Below, piece after piece: positions 40,085 to 49,197 of a stretch of 64,000 nt of DNA. The first letter of the stretch is position 1. Each line of letters opens with the position of its first letter. The notes beneath the pieces were generated by a model. The model did no database searches, had not been told where the DNA came from, and was given only the letters and a program-made list of their open reading frames with translations. The stretch comes from Chloracidobacterium sp. (GTDB taxonomy: Bacteria; Acidobacteriota; Blastocatellia; Pyrinomonadales; Pyrinomonadaceae). The stretch spans positions 1,474,501 through 1,538,500 of the forward strand of contig JABTUB010000001.1 of assembly GCA_015075585.1 (NCBI GenBank). The letters run 5' to 3'. The translations under genes were made by a program, and so were the position numbers.

Positions 40085-40783
40085 GTGGGAACTGCAACAA
40101 ATGTCGAGAAAATATCCGCCGGTTTCGAACTGGCGCCTTCGTTGTTGTCCGCAGATTTCTCGCGTCTCGGCGAGGAGATCGTCTCAGTTGAGGCAGCAGG
40201 TGTATCGCTGCTTCATGTGGATGTAATGGATGGACGGTTCGTGCCCAATATCACGATCGGGCTTCCTGTGGTCCGCTCCCTGCGTGCGATCACAGCCTCG
40301 CGCATCGATACGCATCTTATGATCGTTGAGCCCGGCAGATACGCGGCAGAGTTCGCCGCCGCCGGCGCTGATATGGTCTCGGTCCATGTCGAGGCCGATC
40401 CCCACCTTCAACGCACGCTTACATCCATTCGCGAAGCGGGTGCAAAGGCAGGCGTTGCTATCAATCCGGCGACCCCGCTAAGCGCGCTGGACGAAGTCTT
40501 ATGCTATGCGGATTTTGTCCTGCTGATGTCGGTAAATCCGGGTTTCGGAGGCCAGCGGTTCATCGGCCCGGTCTTAGATAAGCTACGGCGGCTGCGGCAA
40601 ATGATCGATGAACGCGGACTCGGAGTCAGGATCGAGATCGACGGCGGCATTGATGAAGCGAATATTCGAGAGGTTGTTCTGAGCGGTGCTGAAATTATCG
40701 TTGCGGGTTCAGCTGTTTTCGGTCAGAAGGATCGTGCTGCGGCGGTGAAGGGGTTAATTGATAAGGGTACTCGCTGGGTCTGA
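40085..40783 (+). CDS. rpe: Ribulose-phosphate 3-epimerase
   Basis: A 232-aa TIM-barrel enzyme interconverting ribulose 5-phosphate and xylulose 5-phosphate. Motifs: LAPSLLSADFSRLGEE, LHVDVMDGRFVPNITIG (catalytic Asp and His region), DTHLMI, MSVNPGFGGQRFI, and IDGGI with a C-terminal VAGSAVF. GTG start at 40085, giving about 15 residues before the conserved LAPSLLSAD; no nearer start is evident. Functionally linked to gnd at 9586, though distant. Confidence 0.95.
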   Translation: MGTATNVEKISAGFELAPSLLSADFSRLGEEIVSVEAAGVSLLHVDVMDGRFVPNITIGLPVVRSLRAITASRIDTHLMIVEPGRYAAEFAAAGADMVSVHVEADPHLQRTLTSIREAGAKAGVAINPATPLSALDEVLCYADFVLLMSVNPGFGGQRFIGPVLDKLRRLRQMIDERGLGVRIEIDGGIDEANIREVVLSGAEIIVAGSAVFGQKDRAAAVKGLIDKGTRWV

Positions 40784-40798
40784 CGGCTCGGCTCATAC

Positions 40799-42334
40799 AT
40801 GAAATTTATGCACAGATCATTCTTTAGGGGATCTATTGTTATTCTGGCCGTTTGTTTTCTCGCGGCCGGCGTTGCGTTCGCGCAAAAGGGCGACGGAACG
40901 GCTTTGCAGCGGCTTACGGTAATGTCCGATAAGTTGTCGGGCATTCGACGCTCGCTCGAAAGCTCCGTATCGGCGTTAAAGGCCGAAAATAAGGCTTCCG
41001 GTACCAAAGACGATAAATCGCCGGACTCGCCCATAGCACGCGCAGAGAGTCTGGACAAGGACGCTTCGCGGCTGCAGGGCGACGTTTCGAAGGTTTACGG
41101 CCGAGTTGACCGCGGCGATAAATACGATCGGACCGATATTGATTCGCTAGAAGAAGCGGTTGCAGAACTCCAGGCTCGTGTGGACAAGTTCCAAATGGAG
41201 ACGGCCTCGGCGCGCGCAACCGTTGATAACGGAGTGGGAAAGCCGCGTGAAAAGAAGAAGAAAAAGAAATTTCTGGGCATATTCGGCAAGGGCGGAAACG
41301 ATGAGTATGACGAACTGATCGGAACCGTTTCACCCGGACGAGACAAAGAATTGTTCATCACAGCAACACGCGAGGTCCGTAAGAAGAATTATGACGTCGG
41401 CCGCTTGCTGTTTCAGACGATCATTACGACCTATCCCGATTCGGCGTATCTGCCGATGTCAAAGCTGGCCATTGCGGATTCATTCTTTTTGGAGGGTTCG
41501 ACAAGCAATCTAATTCAAGCGATCGCGTCATATCAGGATTGGCTCACCTTCTTTCCGACACATCCGCTTGCCGATCGCGTTGTCTTGAAGATTGCAGAGG
41601 CCGAAATGCGGCAGATCGGCTTGCCTGACCGTGATGCGACCCACGCAAAGCGTGCGGAAGCCCGTCTGAAGGCTTTGCTTCAGCAGTATCCGAACTCGAT
41701 CCTCAAGGCTGACGCTGAAAAGCGGCTCGATGAGGTGCAGGACAATTTAGGCCTGCACAACCTGCTTATTGCGAACTATTATTACACGCTTGCCGTCGAT
41801 CAAAAGAAGGGCGGGCTGAAGGGAGCACAGTCGCGGTTTCGCGAGATCCTCGATAAGTATCCGAACTTCAAGTTCATGGATGAGGTGCTCTTCAAAACGG
41901 CAGTTACATATCAGATCGAAGAAGAGACGGACCAAGCTGTTCGCTATTATCAGCGCATCGTCAGCGACTATCCGAACAGCGATTATGTCGGCAAGGCAAA
42001 GGAACAGCTCGAGATCATGGGCGCAACGGTGCCGCCGGCCAATCCTGAGCGCGAGAACGTGATGCCTCCTGAAGATGCCTCGTTCTTTCAGAATTTCAAG
42101 AATCAGTTATTCGGGATCTATCCGCTCACCATTGATAAGGACGGCGTTCTGATGACCAGGGATTTTGAAAAGGGAACCTTCGAGATGATCGATCAGATAA
42201 TTGATAATCAAGGCGACATCCAAGCCAATCAGATCCCGCAGGCACTGACGACGGTTATTGCAAGGCCAACTGCCTCGCAGCCGAAACAGAATGTGCCTGT
42301 CGGCCCGCAAGGTGTTCCGCTCAAAAACGACTGA
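40799..42334 (+). CDS. BamD-like outer-membrane assembly TPR protein
   Basis: A 511-aa protein with a signal peptide (about 1-29, ending VAFAQ; no lipobox cysteine). Residues 30-150 are charged and coiled-coil-like, with a KPREKKKKKKF patch. From about 175 to 410 TPR repeats of the BamD/YfiO type follow (FQTIITTYPDSAYLPMSKLAIADSFF, AIASYQDWLTFFPTHPLADRV, RFREILDKYPNF, YYQRIVSDYPNSDYV). BamD scaffolds the Bam machine that inserts outer-membrane proteins. The protein is about twice as long as E. coli BamD and lacks a lipid anchor, so assignment to the Bam complex is probable but not certain. Confidence 0.82.
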   Translation: MKFMHRSFFRGSIVILAVCFLAAGVAFAQKGDGTALQRLTVMSDKLSGIRRSLESSVSALKAENKASGTKDDKSPDSPIARAESLDKDASRLQGDVSKVYGRVDRGDKYDRTDIDSLEEAVAELQARVDKFQMETASARATVDNGVGKPREKKKKKKFLGIFGKGGNDEYDELIGTVSPGRDKELFITATREVRKKNYDVGRLLFQTIITTYPDSAYLPMSKLAIADSFFLEGSTSNLIQAIASYQDWLTFFPTHPLADRVVLKIAEAEMRQIGLPDRDATHAKRAEARLKALLQQYPNSILKADAEKRLDEVQDNLGLHNLLIANYYYTLAVDQKKGGLKGAQSRFREILDKYPNFKFMDEVLFKTAVTYQIEEETDQAVRYYQRIVSDYPNSDYVGKAKEQLEIMGATVPPANPERENVMPPEDASFFQNFKNQLFGIYPLTIDKDGVLMTRDFEKGTFEMIDQIIDNQGDIQANQIPQALTTVIARPTASQPKQNVPVGPQGVPLKND

Positions 42335-42358
42335 GGTTGTTTTGATAGAATGTAATCA

Positions 42359-42395
42359 AATAGGCTGTTCTTCAACGAGAACAGCCTATTTTTCC
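42359..42395. terminator. Bidirectional hairpin terminator
   Basis: Arms AATAGGCTGTTCT (42359-42371) and AGAACAGCCTATT (42378-42390), perfect 13-bp stem with a 6-base loop and a following TTTTCC. It separates the convergent BamD-like and M48 genes. Confidence 0.85.
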
Positions 42396-42411
42396 TTTGG
42401 AAGGCGACGGT

Positions 42412-43596
42412 CTATTGTCCCGGCGGAGGTGTGGTCGGTTCACTCCTTTTCTTGAGTTTCGGCGGTTCGTCGGATGAACTCGTTCCGGGGCGGACGTCGT
42501 CGCTCGTATCGGCATCAGGCATACGCTTCTTAAGTGTTGGTTTACTGTCATCGACATCATCGAAATCGACGCTTACGCCGGCTTTGGCATTCGTTAGCCG
42601 CAAAAGATGGGCTTTTACACGCTGAAACTCGGATGTTGTGATCACGTATTCGTCGCGTTCCGGAAAGCGCGCAACGATCCTTATGCTGTCATCGCGGCGT
42701 TCAAGTGACGGCGGATGCGTCGAGAACATCTTTTGGATAGAACCCGGCTTTTTCTTGTTCTGTGATGCCAGTTTTTCGAACATCATCGACATTGCTGTTG
42801 GGTCGTAGCCGGAAGCGTAAAGGTATTGAGCTCCGAGATTATCGGCTTCTTCCTCGGCTCCACGCGAGAATTTGAGTGATGCGAGGCCTGCAAGGAAACC
42901 GCCGCCGTTCTGAAGAATGCCGCTGGTGATAGGTCCGCCGAAGATTATTCCGGCGATCGCTGCGTAATTAATGAGAGTGCCTTTACCCTGATTTTCCATT
43001 GCATGGCGCGCGCATACGTGCGCTATTTCATGGGCCATCACACCGGCCAGTTCCGCTTCGTTGTCAGCAGCGAGTATCAGCCCCTTATTTACGAAGAAAA
43101 AGCCGCCGGGCAGCGCAAATGCGTTCACCTCATCGCTGTCGATCACCTTAATAGTGAATGGTACTTTCGCGTCGGAATGGAGGACGATGTTCTGTCCGAT
43201 GCGGTTGACGTATTCGGTGATCACCGGATCATCAAGTATCTTGGCCTGCTGTTCGACCTGAAGGGCAAGTTGTCGGCCGATCGCCATTTCTTTATCTTTT
43301 GAACCGCCAAGCCAACCGAAGAATTTGTCACTTCCGCTGTTGATGTTGCGTTTTCCGATCATAGAGGGATCGTCTTTAACAGACAGCGCTCGCGAAGTAT
43401 TCGCGGTAGCGGCGGTTTTATCGTTGGCCTCTTTTTTGCTCTTTTTCTTCTCTTTGGGATCCGTCTCTGATGTTTGCGGCTGCTTGCCGGGTGTGTCCTG
43501 CGCTGCAACGGAGCGGAGCGGTGCGGCCTGAAAACAAAGCAGCGCCAAAGCTAGCGGAGCGACAGCGGTGATCTTTCGAGTGTAATTCCTTAACAT
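42412..43596 (-). CDS. Periplasmic M48-family metalloprotease (BepA/LoiP-like)
   Basis: A 394-aa protein. The start at 43596 (MLRNYTRKITAVAPLALALL) gives a signal peptide; the frame extends upstream to 43662 without support. Zinc motif HEIAH in LAGVMAHEIAHVCARHAM, third ligand in SRGAEEEADNLGAQYL, and the STHPPSLERRDDSI segment near the C-terminus. Residues 30-75 are Lys/Glu/Thr-rich linker. BepA-type proteases degrade misassembled outer-membrane proteins, which fits the BamD-like gene encoded opposite. No TPR domain is attached, unlike BepA. Confidence 0.92.
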   Translation of the reverse strand: MLRNYTRKITAVAPLALALLCFQAAPLRSVAAQDTPGKQPQTSETDPKEKKKSKKEANDKTAATANTSRALSVKDDPSMIGKRNINSGSDKFFGWLGGSKDKEMAIGRQLALQVEQQAKILDDPVITEYVNRIGQNIVLHSDAKVPFTIKVIDSDEVNAFALPGGFFFVNKGLILAADNEAELAGVMAHEIAHVCARHAMENQGKGTLINYAAIAGIIFGGPITSGILQNGGGFLAGLASLKFSRGAEEEADNLGAQYLYASGYDPTAMSMMFEKLASQNKKKPGSIQKMFSTHPPSLERRDDSIRIVARFPERDEYVITTSEFQRVKAHLLRLTNAKAGVSVDFDDVDDSKPTLKKRMPDADTSDDVRPGTSSSDEPPKLKKRSEPTTPPPGQ

Positions 43597-43831
43597 CAAA
43601 TGCCTCCGAAAATAAATACGCGTTAGAAAAAGTGTATTTTCCAATGACCAATAAAGCAACATTGGTTTGATGCAGCCGGTTGCGTTCTGGTTGCGGAAGA
43701 AGCGGAATATTCGTGGAATACAGACTTTTTCAACACCCGGAAAAATCTATTCTCATTTAGGATAAAACTTGTTAAAATAATCACGGCGTTGTCTGCGTTG
43801 CAGTGCGCCCCTCACATCTCCACACCACCGA

Positions 43832-46800
43832 GTGTCCGGCATGAATCGTATAGAACAAAAGGTCAAAGATGTCGTCGATGTACGCAAACACGGCACAGTT
43901 TCGGACTTCAGCCTCGATCCGATAAATACGATCGCATCATATCATTTTACGGACGCCACCGCGGAGTTGATGGCGAAGTGGATATCACGCGTCTGCGGGC
44001 TTACTGACGCGTCCGGTTCTGCCAATGCATTGGCGGGCTTTCGCGGCGTCGGGAAGAGTCATTTTTTAGGGACATTCGGCTGGCTCTTAGCGAACGCCGA
44101 TATGCGGCCGCGGGTGCAGGACAGGCTTGTTGAAGGAGCTTTGCAGCGGCTTCAGCGAAAGAGTTTCCCGGTCCTTTTCGTCCGCCGCGGGACATGCGAG
44201 ACGCTGCTTGACGAGTTAAAGGCCGCGATCGCAACGTTCTTGAACATTCCGGCTACGCAGCTCAGCGGCACGGTCGGTGAACTTCTTGCTGCGATCAGGC
44301 GATCGCATACCGAAGGCCGTGTTGTGATCCTGATCGACACGGCTTTTGAGCGAGCCTCTCGTGTTACACGGGACGACGGTGCGATCCTTGCTGAAATAGC
44401 CGAGGTTGCCAAGAATACCGGCAGTTTCGTGGGCGTGGCCCTTGACGATGATATTTCGGGAGCGGATGGGGCCAATATAGGCGTGTCCTCCGCGTTCTCG
44501 ATCGATTACCTCGATCAGGAACATCTTTATCGGATAGTTGACACACATATTTTTCCGAAAGACCCGCGAATGCGCGGGATCCTCCATGATATTTACGGAC
44601 AATACCGTGCGGCGATCCCCGGATTTCGCTGGAGCGAGCAGCGGTTTACCGCACTCTATCCTCTGCATCCGGTGATCATGGAGATCGCACCGTTCGTACG
44701 GTTATATCTCAGAGAATTCGCACTGCTGGGCTTTGCATCAGAGGCAGGATCAAGGATCTTGGGCAGGCCCGCGAACTCGCTGATCGCTCCTGATGAGGTC
44801 TTTGACAGCGTTGAGACAAATCTGCGGGAAGTCGATGACCTAAAGGATGTTTTTGCATCCTTTGATCGGATCAATGCCGGCGTTATCGCAAAAACAGCGG
44901 TAATGAAACGGCTGCAGGCCAAGCTTGTACTAAAAGGTCTGTTCCTGCTGTCACTGAACGAAGGCGCGGCGACGGCCTCGGAGATAGCCGCGTCGATGCT
45001 CATCCTTGATGATAGCGGCCCGGACGCCGCCGTGGCTGAAGTTGAGAGGCTTCTTACGGAATTTCGCAGTGTCGATCCCGGAATGATCGATGAATCGACC
45101 GACAGTACCGGAAGCCGGAAATTCTCATTTAAGTTAAAGGGCAAGGACGACCTTAGAAGTGCCCTTGCCGCTGCGTCGGAAAGCATTTCGTACGACGATG
45201 TCCTCGAGATTCTTCGGCAGGCAATGTGCGAACGCTTTTCGGACTGTTCCTTTGAGGGGCATGACGGAACCGAGCGTTCTGAGACGAGTATCCTTTGGCG
45301 CGGTAGCCATCGAAAAGGCGTCGTGTATTGGAACTCTGCGATACCGGAAACCACTGATACCGTGGCAGACTGGATCGTCGCGATCGATATCGGAAAGCAG
45401 GGGTCCGGAGCAGTTTTTGGCGAGAATGGTGCGATACGGTGGCTGCCGGCGGATATTGACGCCGAAGCTATGGAATCGCTGAAGCGGCTGGTCGTACTTC
45501 AGAAGGACCAGAATGTCCGTACCGAGTTCTCTCAGCATCTTTCATCTGCGATCCAAGCACATGCTCTTGCCGCAGAAAAGATATTTCAGAAGGCATTCCT
45601 GAACGAAGCGACTCTCGAAATTGACGGCCTCGAATACAACTTCACGGATGAGGCCCGAAACGCGGCAACCCTCGCTCAAGTAATGGCGTTAATGCTTGAA
45701 TCGCTGTTCGAAGGACGCTATCCGGTCCATCCATATTTCCCGCAGCCATTGGGGATGAACGAGGTTTCGTCTCTGGTCAGCGGACTCTATGGAGGTTCAA
45801 ATCCCGATCTTGCGGAAACTCAAGCGTTGGCACGCTCGTTCGGCTCGGCCCTCGGTATCGTCGAACCGGACGGTGATCGGCTAAAGCCGGCTTCGGCTGA
45901 GGCACTTCAAAAAAACACATTTGCTGCCGCCATTGTCGAAAGCGTTTCATCCGACGGAAGTGTCAGGCCCCTCGGCCCGATCTTTGCCGATCTGAGCCGA
46001 ACTCCCATGGGGCTTGGTCAAGAATCCGTATATCTGCTGCTCGCGGCCTTGGTCTCCGCCGGTACGATCGAATTCATTACCCGAAGCGGCGACCGTATAA
46101 ATAAACGATCGCTCGATCTGCAGATCATTTGGGAAGACATAAGCGGCATTGCCGCCCCGAAGGCGTTGGCATACAGCCCGGCACGCCTTGTCTGGTGGGC
46201 AGGCAACCTTTGCGGGCGCAAATTTACAGGCACGCTTGATGATCCGGCATTAAGAGAGGAGATATTGTCCGGGCTCTCCGATTGGCTTTCCGAATGGGAC
46301 TCGACCGCGACGGCATCACGCTTTGATGAGCTTAGCGATGAGCAGATCACATCGCGTATTTGGCGGCTTTCGGGGCCGGCGTTCAGACCGTTCATACGGG
46401 CGGCAGACGCCGTTAGATCGGTTGTGTCCGGTTCATCGACGATCGAGGCCTGCCTCGAAACAGTAGCAGACACGTTTTCTGATTCAGACGTTGAGTTCGA
46501 ATCAAATACAGCCAATCTGAAGATGCTGACCGACTTTGTTGCGAGCGCCGGACTTCGTGAAGAAGCGCTCCGATACCTGTCTTTGGCCGAGTTTACAGGC
46601 GACAGAAGAGTGGACGCGCTTCATTCGCAGCTTCATGCGGCCGTGTTGACGTCGCTCGAGCCAAACTCATCCGTTACCGCGGCGAAACTGCGATTGGACA
46701 TAGATAATTTTCGGAAGCAATACGCTGCGGTTTATGCGGAGCAGCACGACCGTGTTGTCAGAGACCGCGCGTATAAGGAGAAGTTCGACGAGATCTTCGG

Positions 46801-47284
46801 AACGGGCATTTGGCGTGAGTTCGAAGCGATCTCCGGATTGGACGGTTTTGAACCTGCACAGCGCAGCTCTATCCGTGCATTCGCTGCAAAGGCCAAAAGA
46901 CTCAATTGCGCTCTGGATTCGAAGAAAGCCGCAGAGTCATATACGCTTTGTGGGTGCGGTTTCGCACTTTTCGATCTTTCGACAGCCGAACATTGGCCCG
47001 AACAGTTGTGGGAAGCGGTGAACCAAGGTGTTTCGACATTCAGGTCCAAATTGACGGAAAATTCGGTGCTGTTGATAGATGCTCTTGAAGGATCATCAGA
47101 GCCGGCGATCACAAAGGGAGCCTCAAAGGTCATCTCAACTCTCAAGAATGCACAGCGATTCGGTACCTTCGCAGAGGAGGACATTAATGCGCTTCACTTT
47201 GCGTTTCGGGCCATTGAAGAGGCGAAGGCACAGGCGATGGCGGCAGACGCCGCTGAATTGTCGGCCGATAAGGACTTTTCCTAA
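43832..47284 (+). CDS. Large P-loop ATPase, distant BrxC/PglY (DUF6079/DUF499-like) relative, orphan
   Basis: An 1150-aa protein without signal peptide or membrane segments. Walker A is GFRGVGKSHFLG (69-80) and Walker B is RVVILIDTAFE (163-173). The segment RFTALYPLHPVIMEIAPFVRLYLREFALLGF (about 270-300) and the following helical region resemble the large ATPases of BREX phage defence (BrxC/PglY), which share FxxxYPxHP after the nucleotide-binding domain. A C-terminal CGCG cysteine cluster (about 1058-1061) could bind metal. No BREX methyltransferase (PglX), PglZ or other partner is in the window. GTG at 43832 or ATG at 43841 may be the start. The relationship is judged from motifs only. Confidence 0.7.
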   Translation: MSGMNRIEQKVKDVVDVRKHGTVSDFSLDPINTIASYHFTDATAELMAKWISRVCGLTDASGSANALAGFRGVGKSHFLGTFGWLLANADMRPRVQDRLVEGALQRLQRKSFPVLFVRRGTCETLLDELKAAIATFLNIPATQLSGTVGELLAAIRRSHTEGRVVILIDTAFERASRVTRDDGAILAEIAEVAKNTGSFVGVALDDDISGADGANIGVSSAFSIDYLDQEHLYRIVDTHIFPKDPRMRGILHDIYGQYRAAIPGFRWSEQRFTALYPLHPVIMEIAPFVRLYLREFALLGFASEAGSRILGRPANSLIAPDEVFDSVETNLREVDDLKDVFASFDRINAGVIAKTAVMKRLQAKLVLKGLFLLSLNEGAATASEIAASMLILDDSGPDAAVAEVERLLTEFRSVDPGMIDESTDSTGSRKFSFKLKGKDDLRSALAAASESISYDDVLEILRQAMCERFSDCSFEGHDGTERSETSILWRGSHRKGVVYWNSAIPETTDTVADWIVAIDIGKQGSGAVFGENGAIRWLPADIDAEAMESLKRLVVLQKDQNVRTEFSQHLSSAIQAHALAAEKIFQKAFLNEATLEIDGLEYNFTDEARNAATLAQVMALMLESLFEGRYPVHPYFPQPLGMNEVSSLVSGLYGGSNPDLAETQALARSFGSALGIVEPDGDRLKPASAEALQKNTFAAAIVESVSSDGSVRPLGPIFADLSRTPMGLGQESVYLLLAALVSAGTIEFITRSGDRINKRSLDLQIIWEDISGIAAPKALAYSPARLVWWAGNLCGRKFTGTLDDPALREEILSGLSDWLSEWDSTATASRFDELSDEQITSRIWRLSGPAFRPFIRAADAVRSVVSGSSTIEACLETVADTFSDSDVEFESNTANLKMLTDFVASAGLREEALRYLSLAEFTGDRRVDALHSQLHAAVLTSLEPNSSVTAAKLRLDIDNFRKQYAAVYAEQHDRVVRDRAYKEKFDEIFGTGIWREFEAISGLDGFEPAQRSSIRAFAAKAKRLNCALDSKKAAESYTLCGCGFALFDLSTAEHWPEQLWEAVNQGVSTFRSKLTENSVLLIDALEGSSEPAITKGASKVISTLKNAQRFGTFAEEDINALHFAFRAIEEAKAQAMAADAAELSADKDFS

Positions 47285-47375
47285 AGAAACTTTACATAAA
47301 CATATTCGCCGTACGGGCTTGTCGTCTGACGCATGTCTTTCAGTTATGCTTTGACTGCGTTATAGTCAAAGCGGA

Positions 47376-48224
47376 ATGCCAAGCGTAACGATAGTTGGGC
47401 CGGGCCGCGTTGGGCTTGCTCTTGCCGGAGCGATAGCCTCGACTCAATTCGAGCTCGAACATCTGATCGGCCGGCGTGCCGACCCGCAAAACCGCGTGGA
47501 GACACCGGAAAGCTTGACCTCTATCGGGTCCGACGTCATTCTGATCACGGTTTCTGACGACGCTATTGAGTCTGTCGCACGAATGCTTGCGTCATGCGTT
47601 ACGCCGGGAACTATCGCTTTGCATTGTTCCGGTGCGCTATCGTCGGAGGTATTGGATGCTCTTGCCGCAGTCGGCTGCAATACCGGCTCGATGCACCCAT
47701 TGATCTCGGTAACTGCTCAGACCGAACCAACAGTATTCCGCAACGCGGCTTTCTGTGTTGAGGGCGACGAAAGGGCGGTGAGTACAGCAGATGCCTTGAT
47801 CGAAGCGCTCGGCGGCTATTCGTTCACTATCAAGACCGAGGCAAAGACGATCTATCATGCTGCGGCGGTCGCAGCATCGGGGCATCTGACGGCGTTGCTG
47901 GAATTGTCATTTTCGATGATGGGGAAGGCGGGTGTTGATGATCCGATGTTGATACTGCGTCCTCTGGTCGAGAGGACGATCCGCAATATTTGGGAGAAAG
48001 GTACAGTAAATGCATTGACCGGGCCGTTCGCGCGCGGTGACATCAGCATTTTGAGGCGTGAGATCGATCATTTGGAGTGCGATCTGTCGCGAAATGAGTT
48101 CGCGGTGTTCCTTGGTCTCGCGGCCCTTTCATTGGAGCTTGCCGCCCGCGGAGGCCTCGCAAAAGAGCGAGGGCGCGGAATGCTCGACCTAATCGAAATG
48201 GCAAAAAGGTCAAGTGGATTGTAA
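47376..48224 (+). CDS. Rossmann-fold DUF2520 oxidoreductase-like protein
   Basis: A 282-aa protein with an N-terminal NAD(P)-binding motif VTIVGPGRVGLALAGAI and a second strand ILITVSDDAI, and a C-terminal DUF2520 helical domain (SMHPLISVT, AVAASGHLTALLELSFSMM, ARGDISILRREIDHL, LAALSLELAARGG). It is related to the 6-phosphogluconate dehydrogenase/ketopantoate reductase superfamily and the P5C reductase-like proteins. The substrate is unknown. It is often encoded near panB-panC in other bacteria, but not here. Fur follows 11 bases downstream. Confidence 0.9.
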   Translation: MPSVTIVGPGRVGLALAGAIASTQFELEHLIGRRADPQNRVETPESLTSIGSDVILITVSDDAIESVARMLASCVTPGTIALHCSGALSSEVLDALAAVGCNTGSMHPLISVTAQTEPTVFRNAAFCVEGDERAVSTADALIEALGGYSFTIKTEAKTIYHAAAVAASGHLTALLELSFSMMGKAGVDDPMLILRPLVERTIRNIWEKGTVNALTGPFARGDISILRREIDHLECDLSRNEFAVFLGLAALSLELAARGGLAKERGRGMLDLIEMAKRSSGL

Positions 48225-48235
48225 TATAACGGTAC

Positions 48236-48763
48236 ATGGCGGCACGGAAGTCAAAAGATCGATTTGAGCAGGAGCGGAGTATTTTTCGAGAGTACATTCG
48301 TTCGCTGGGACTTCGCCGCACGAGTCAGCGTGAGCTGATAATGGAGATATTCCTTAAGACAGAGGAGCATCTGACAATAGATGCTTTGCATTGGCTGGTT
48401 CAGAAGGAAGATGCCTCGATAGGCCACACGACCGTTTACAGAACGTTGAAACTCCTTACCGAGGCGGGCCTTGCGAGGGAAGTTCATTTTGGTGATAACC
48501 GCACATATTACGAACATCACTTCAATCATGCACATCACGACCACTTGATCTGCACCGAATGCGGAACGGTCGTTGAATTTGTCTCGCCTGAGATCGAGGA
48601 TCTTCAGGATCAGGTAGCGGAGGCCCATGGCTTTAGGCCGACACATCACAGTTTACGTCTGTGGGGAATTTGCGGGGATTGCCGCAAAGCCGAGGTGAAA
48701 GCGACCGTTACCCCGCCCGGAGCTCAGCCGCGTGTGAAAGTTCGGTCATCGATCGGCCATTAA
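48236..48763 (+). CDS. fur: Fur-family transcriptional regulator
   Basis: A 175-aa metalloregulator. The winged helix is at about 20-90 (GLRRTSQRELIMEIFLKTEEHLT, GHTTVYRTLKLLTEAGLARE) and the dimerisation/metal domain follows with HHFNHAHHDHLICTECGTVVEF (His-rich sensing site plus CxxC) and ICGDCR, the second CxxC of the structural zinc site. The exact effector (Fe, Mn or Zn) cannot be told. The NRAMP transporter gene at 50651 is a plausible target. A 20-residue C-terminal tail is not conserved in the family. Confidence 0.93.
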   Translation: MAARKSKDRFEQERSIFREYIRSLGLRRTSQRELIMEIFLKTEEHLTIDALHWLVQKEDASIGHTTVYRTLKLLTEAGLAREVHFGDNRTYYEHHFNHAHHDHLICTECGTVVEFVSPEIEDLQDQVAEAHGFRPTHHSLRLWGICGDCRKAEVKATVTPPGAQPRVKVRSSIGH

Positions 48764-48832
48764 GTGGCGGGAACTTTCTGCTCCCGCCGGGCGTATTCGA
48801 TGTTTGGTACCGGAGAGGACGGAGGAGATGTG

Positions 48833-49135
48833 ATGAGCAACGAGGAGACGAGATCCGCAACAAAAGATATCAAAGCTGATTTTGAGGCATTGCCGTTGGG
48901 TGAGAAGTATTCTCAGCTGCTGAAAATGGAGGCCGTAACTCTCAGCGAGACCGTTGATTATTTTATGGCGTCGCCAAAAGAGGCAATGGACAAGGTTGGC
49001 GATACTCTTGCCGAGTTGGGCCGTAAACTGGGTCAGGACATCAAGGAAGCGTTCAAACAACCGGAAGCCTCGAAGCAGGATAATGCTACTGAAGCATCGA
49101 CCGACGGACAGGATGATCAGGAAACGCCTGAATGA
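48833..49135 (+). CDS. Small acidic hypothetical protein
   Basis: A 100-aa protein. The ATG at 48833 is preceded by GGAGGAG 6-12 bases upstream and is preferred over upstream frames. The first 65 residues are helical (ADFEALPLGEKYSQLLKMEAVTLSETVDYFM, AMDKVGDTLAELGRKLGQDIKEAF), the tail is disordered and acidic (Asp/Glu/Thr/Gln). No family is recognised. It follows fur by about 70 bases. Confidence 0.7.
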   Translation: MSNEETRSATKDIKADFEALPLGEKYSQLLKMEAVTLSETVDYFMASPKEAMDKVGDTLAELGRKLGQDIKEAFKQPEASKQDNATEASTDGQDDQETPE

Positions 49136-49167
49136 TAATATCAGCTTGACGACGGGAAAAGATGTTC

Positions 49168-49197
49168 GGCCGGGTCGTGTTCGATCCGGCCTTTCTT
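49168..49197. terminator. Hairpin terminator between convergent genes
   Basis: Arms GGCCGGGTCG (49168-49177) and CGATCCGGCC (49182-49191), ten pairs including one G-U on the plus strand, 4-base loop, then TTTCTT. Confidence 0.75.

Noticed and set aside
43832..47284. Complete BREX system
   Set aside because: Only the large ATPase is present; no methyltransferase, PglZ phosphatase or other BREX gene lies within the window.
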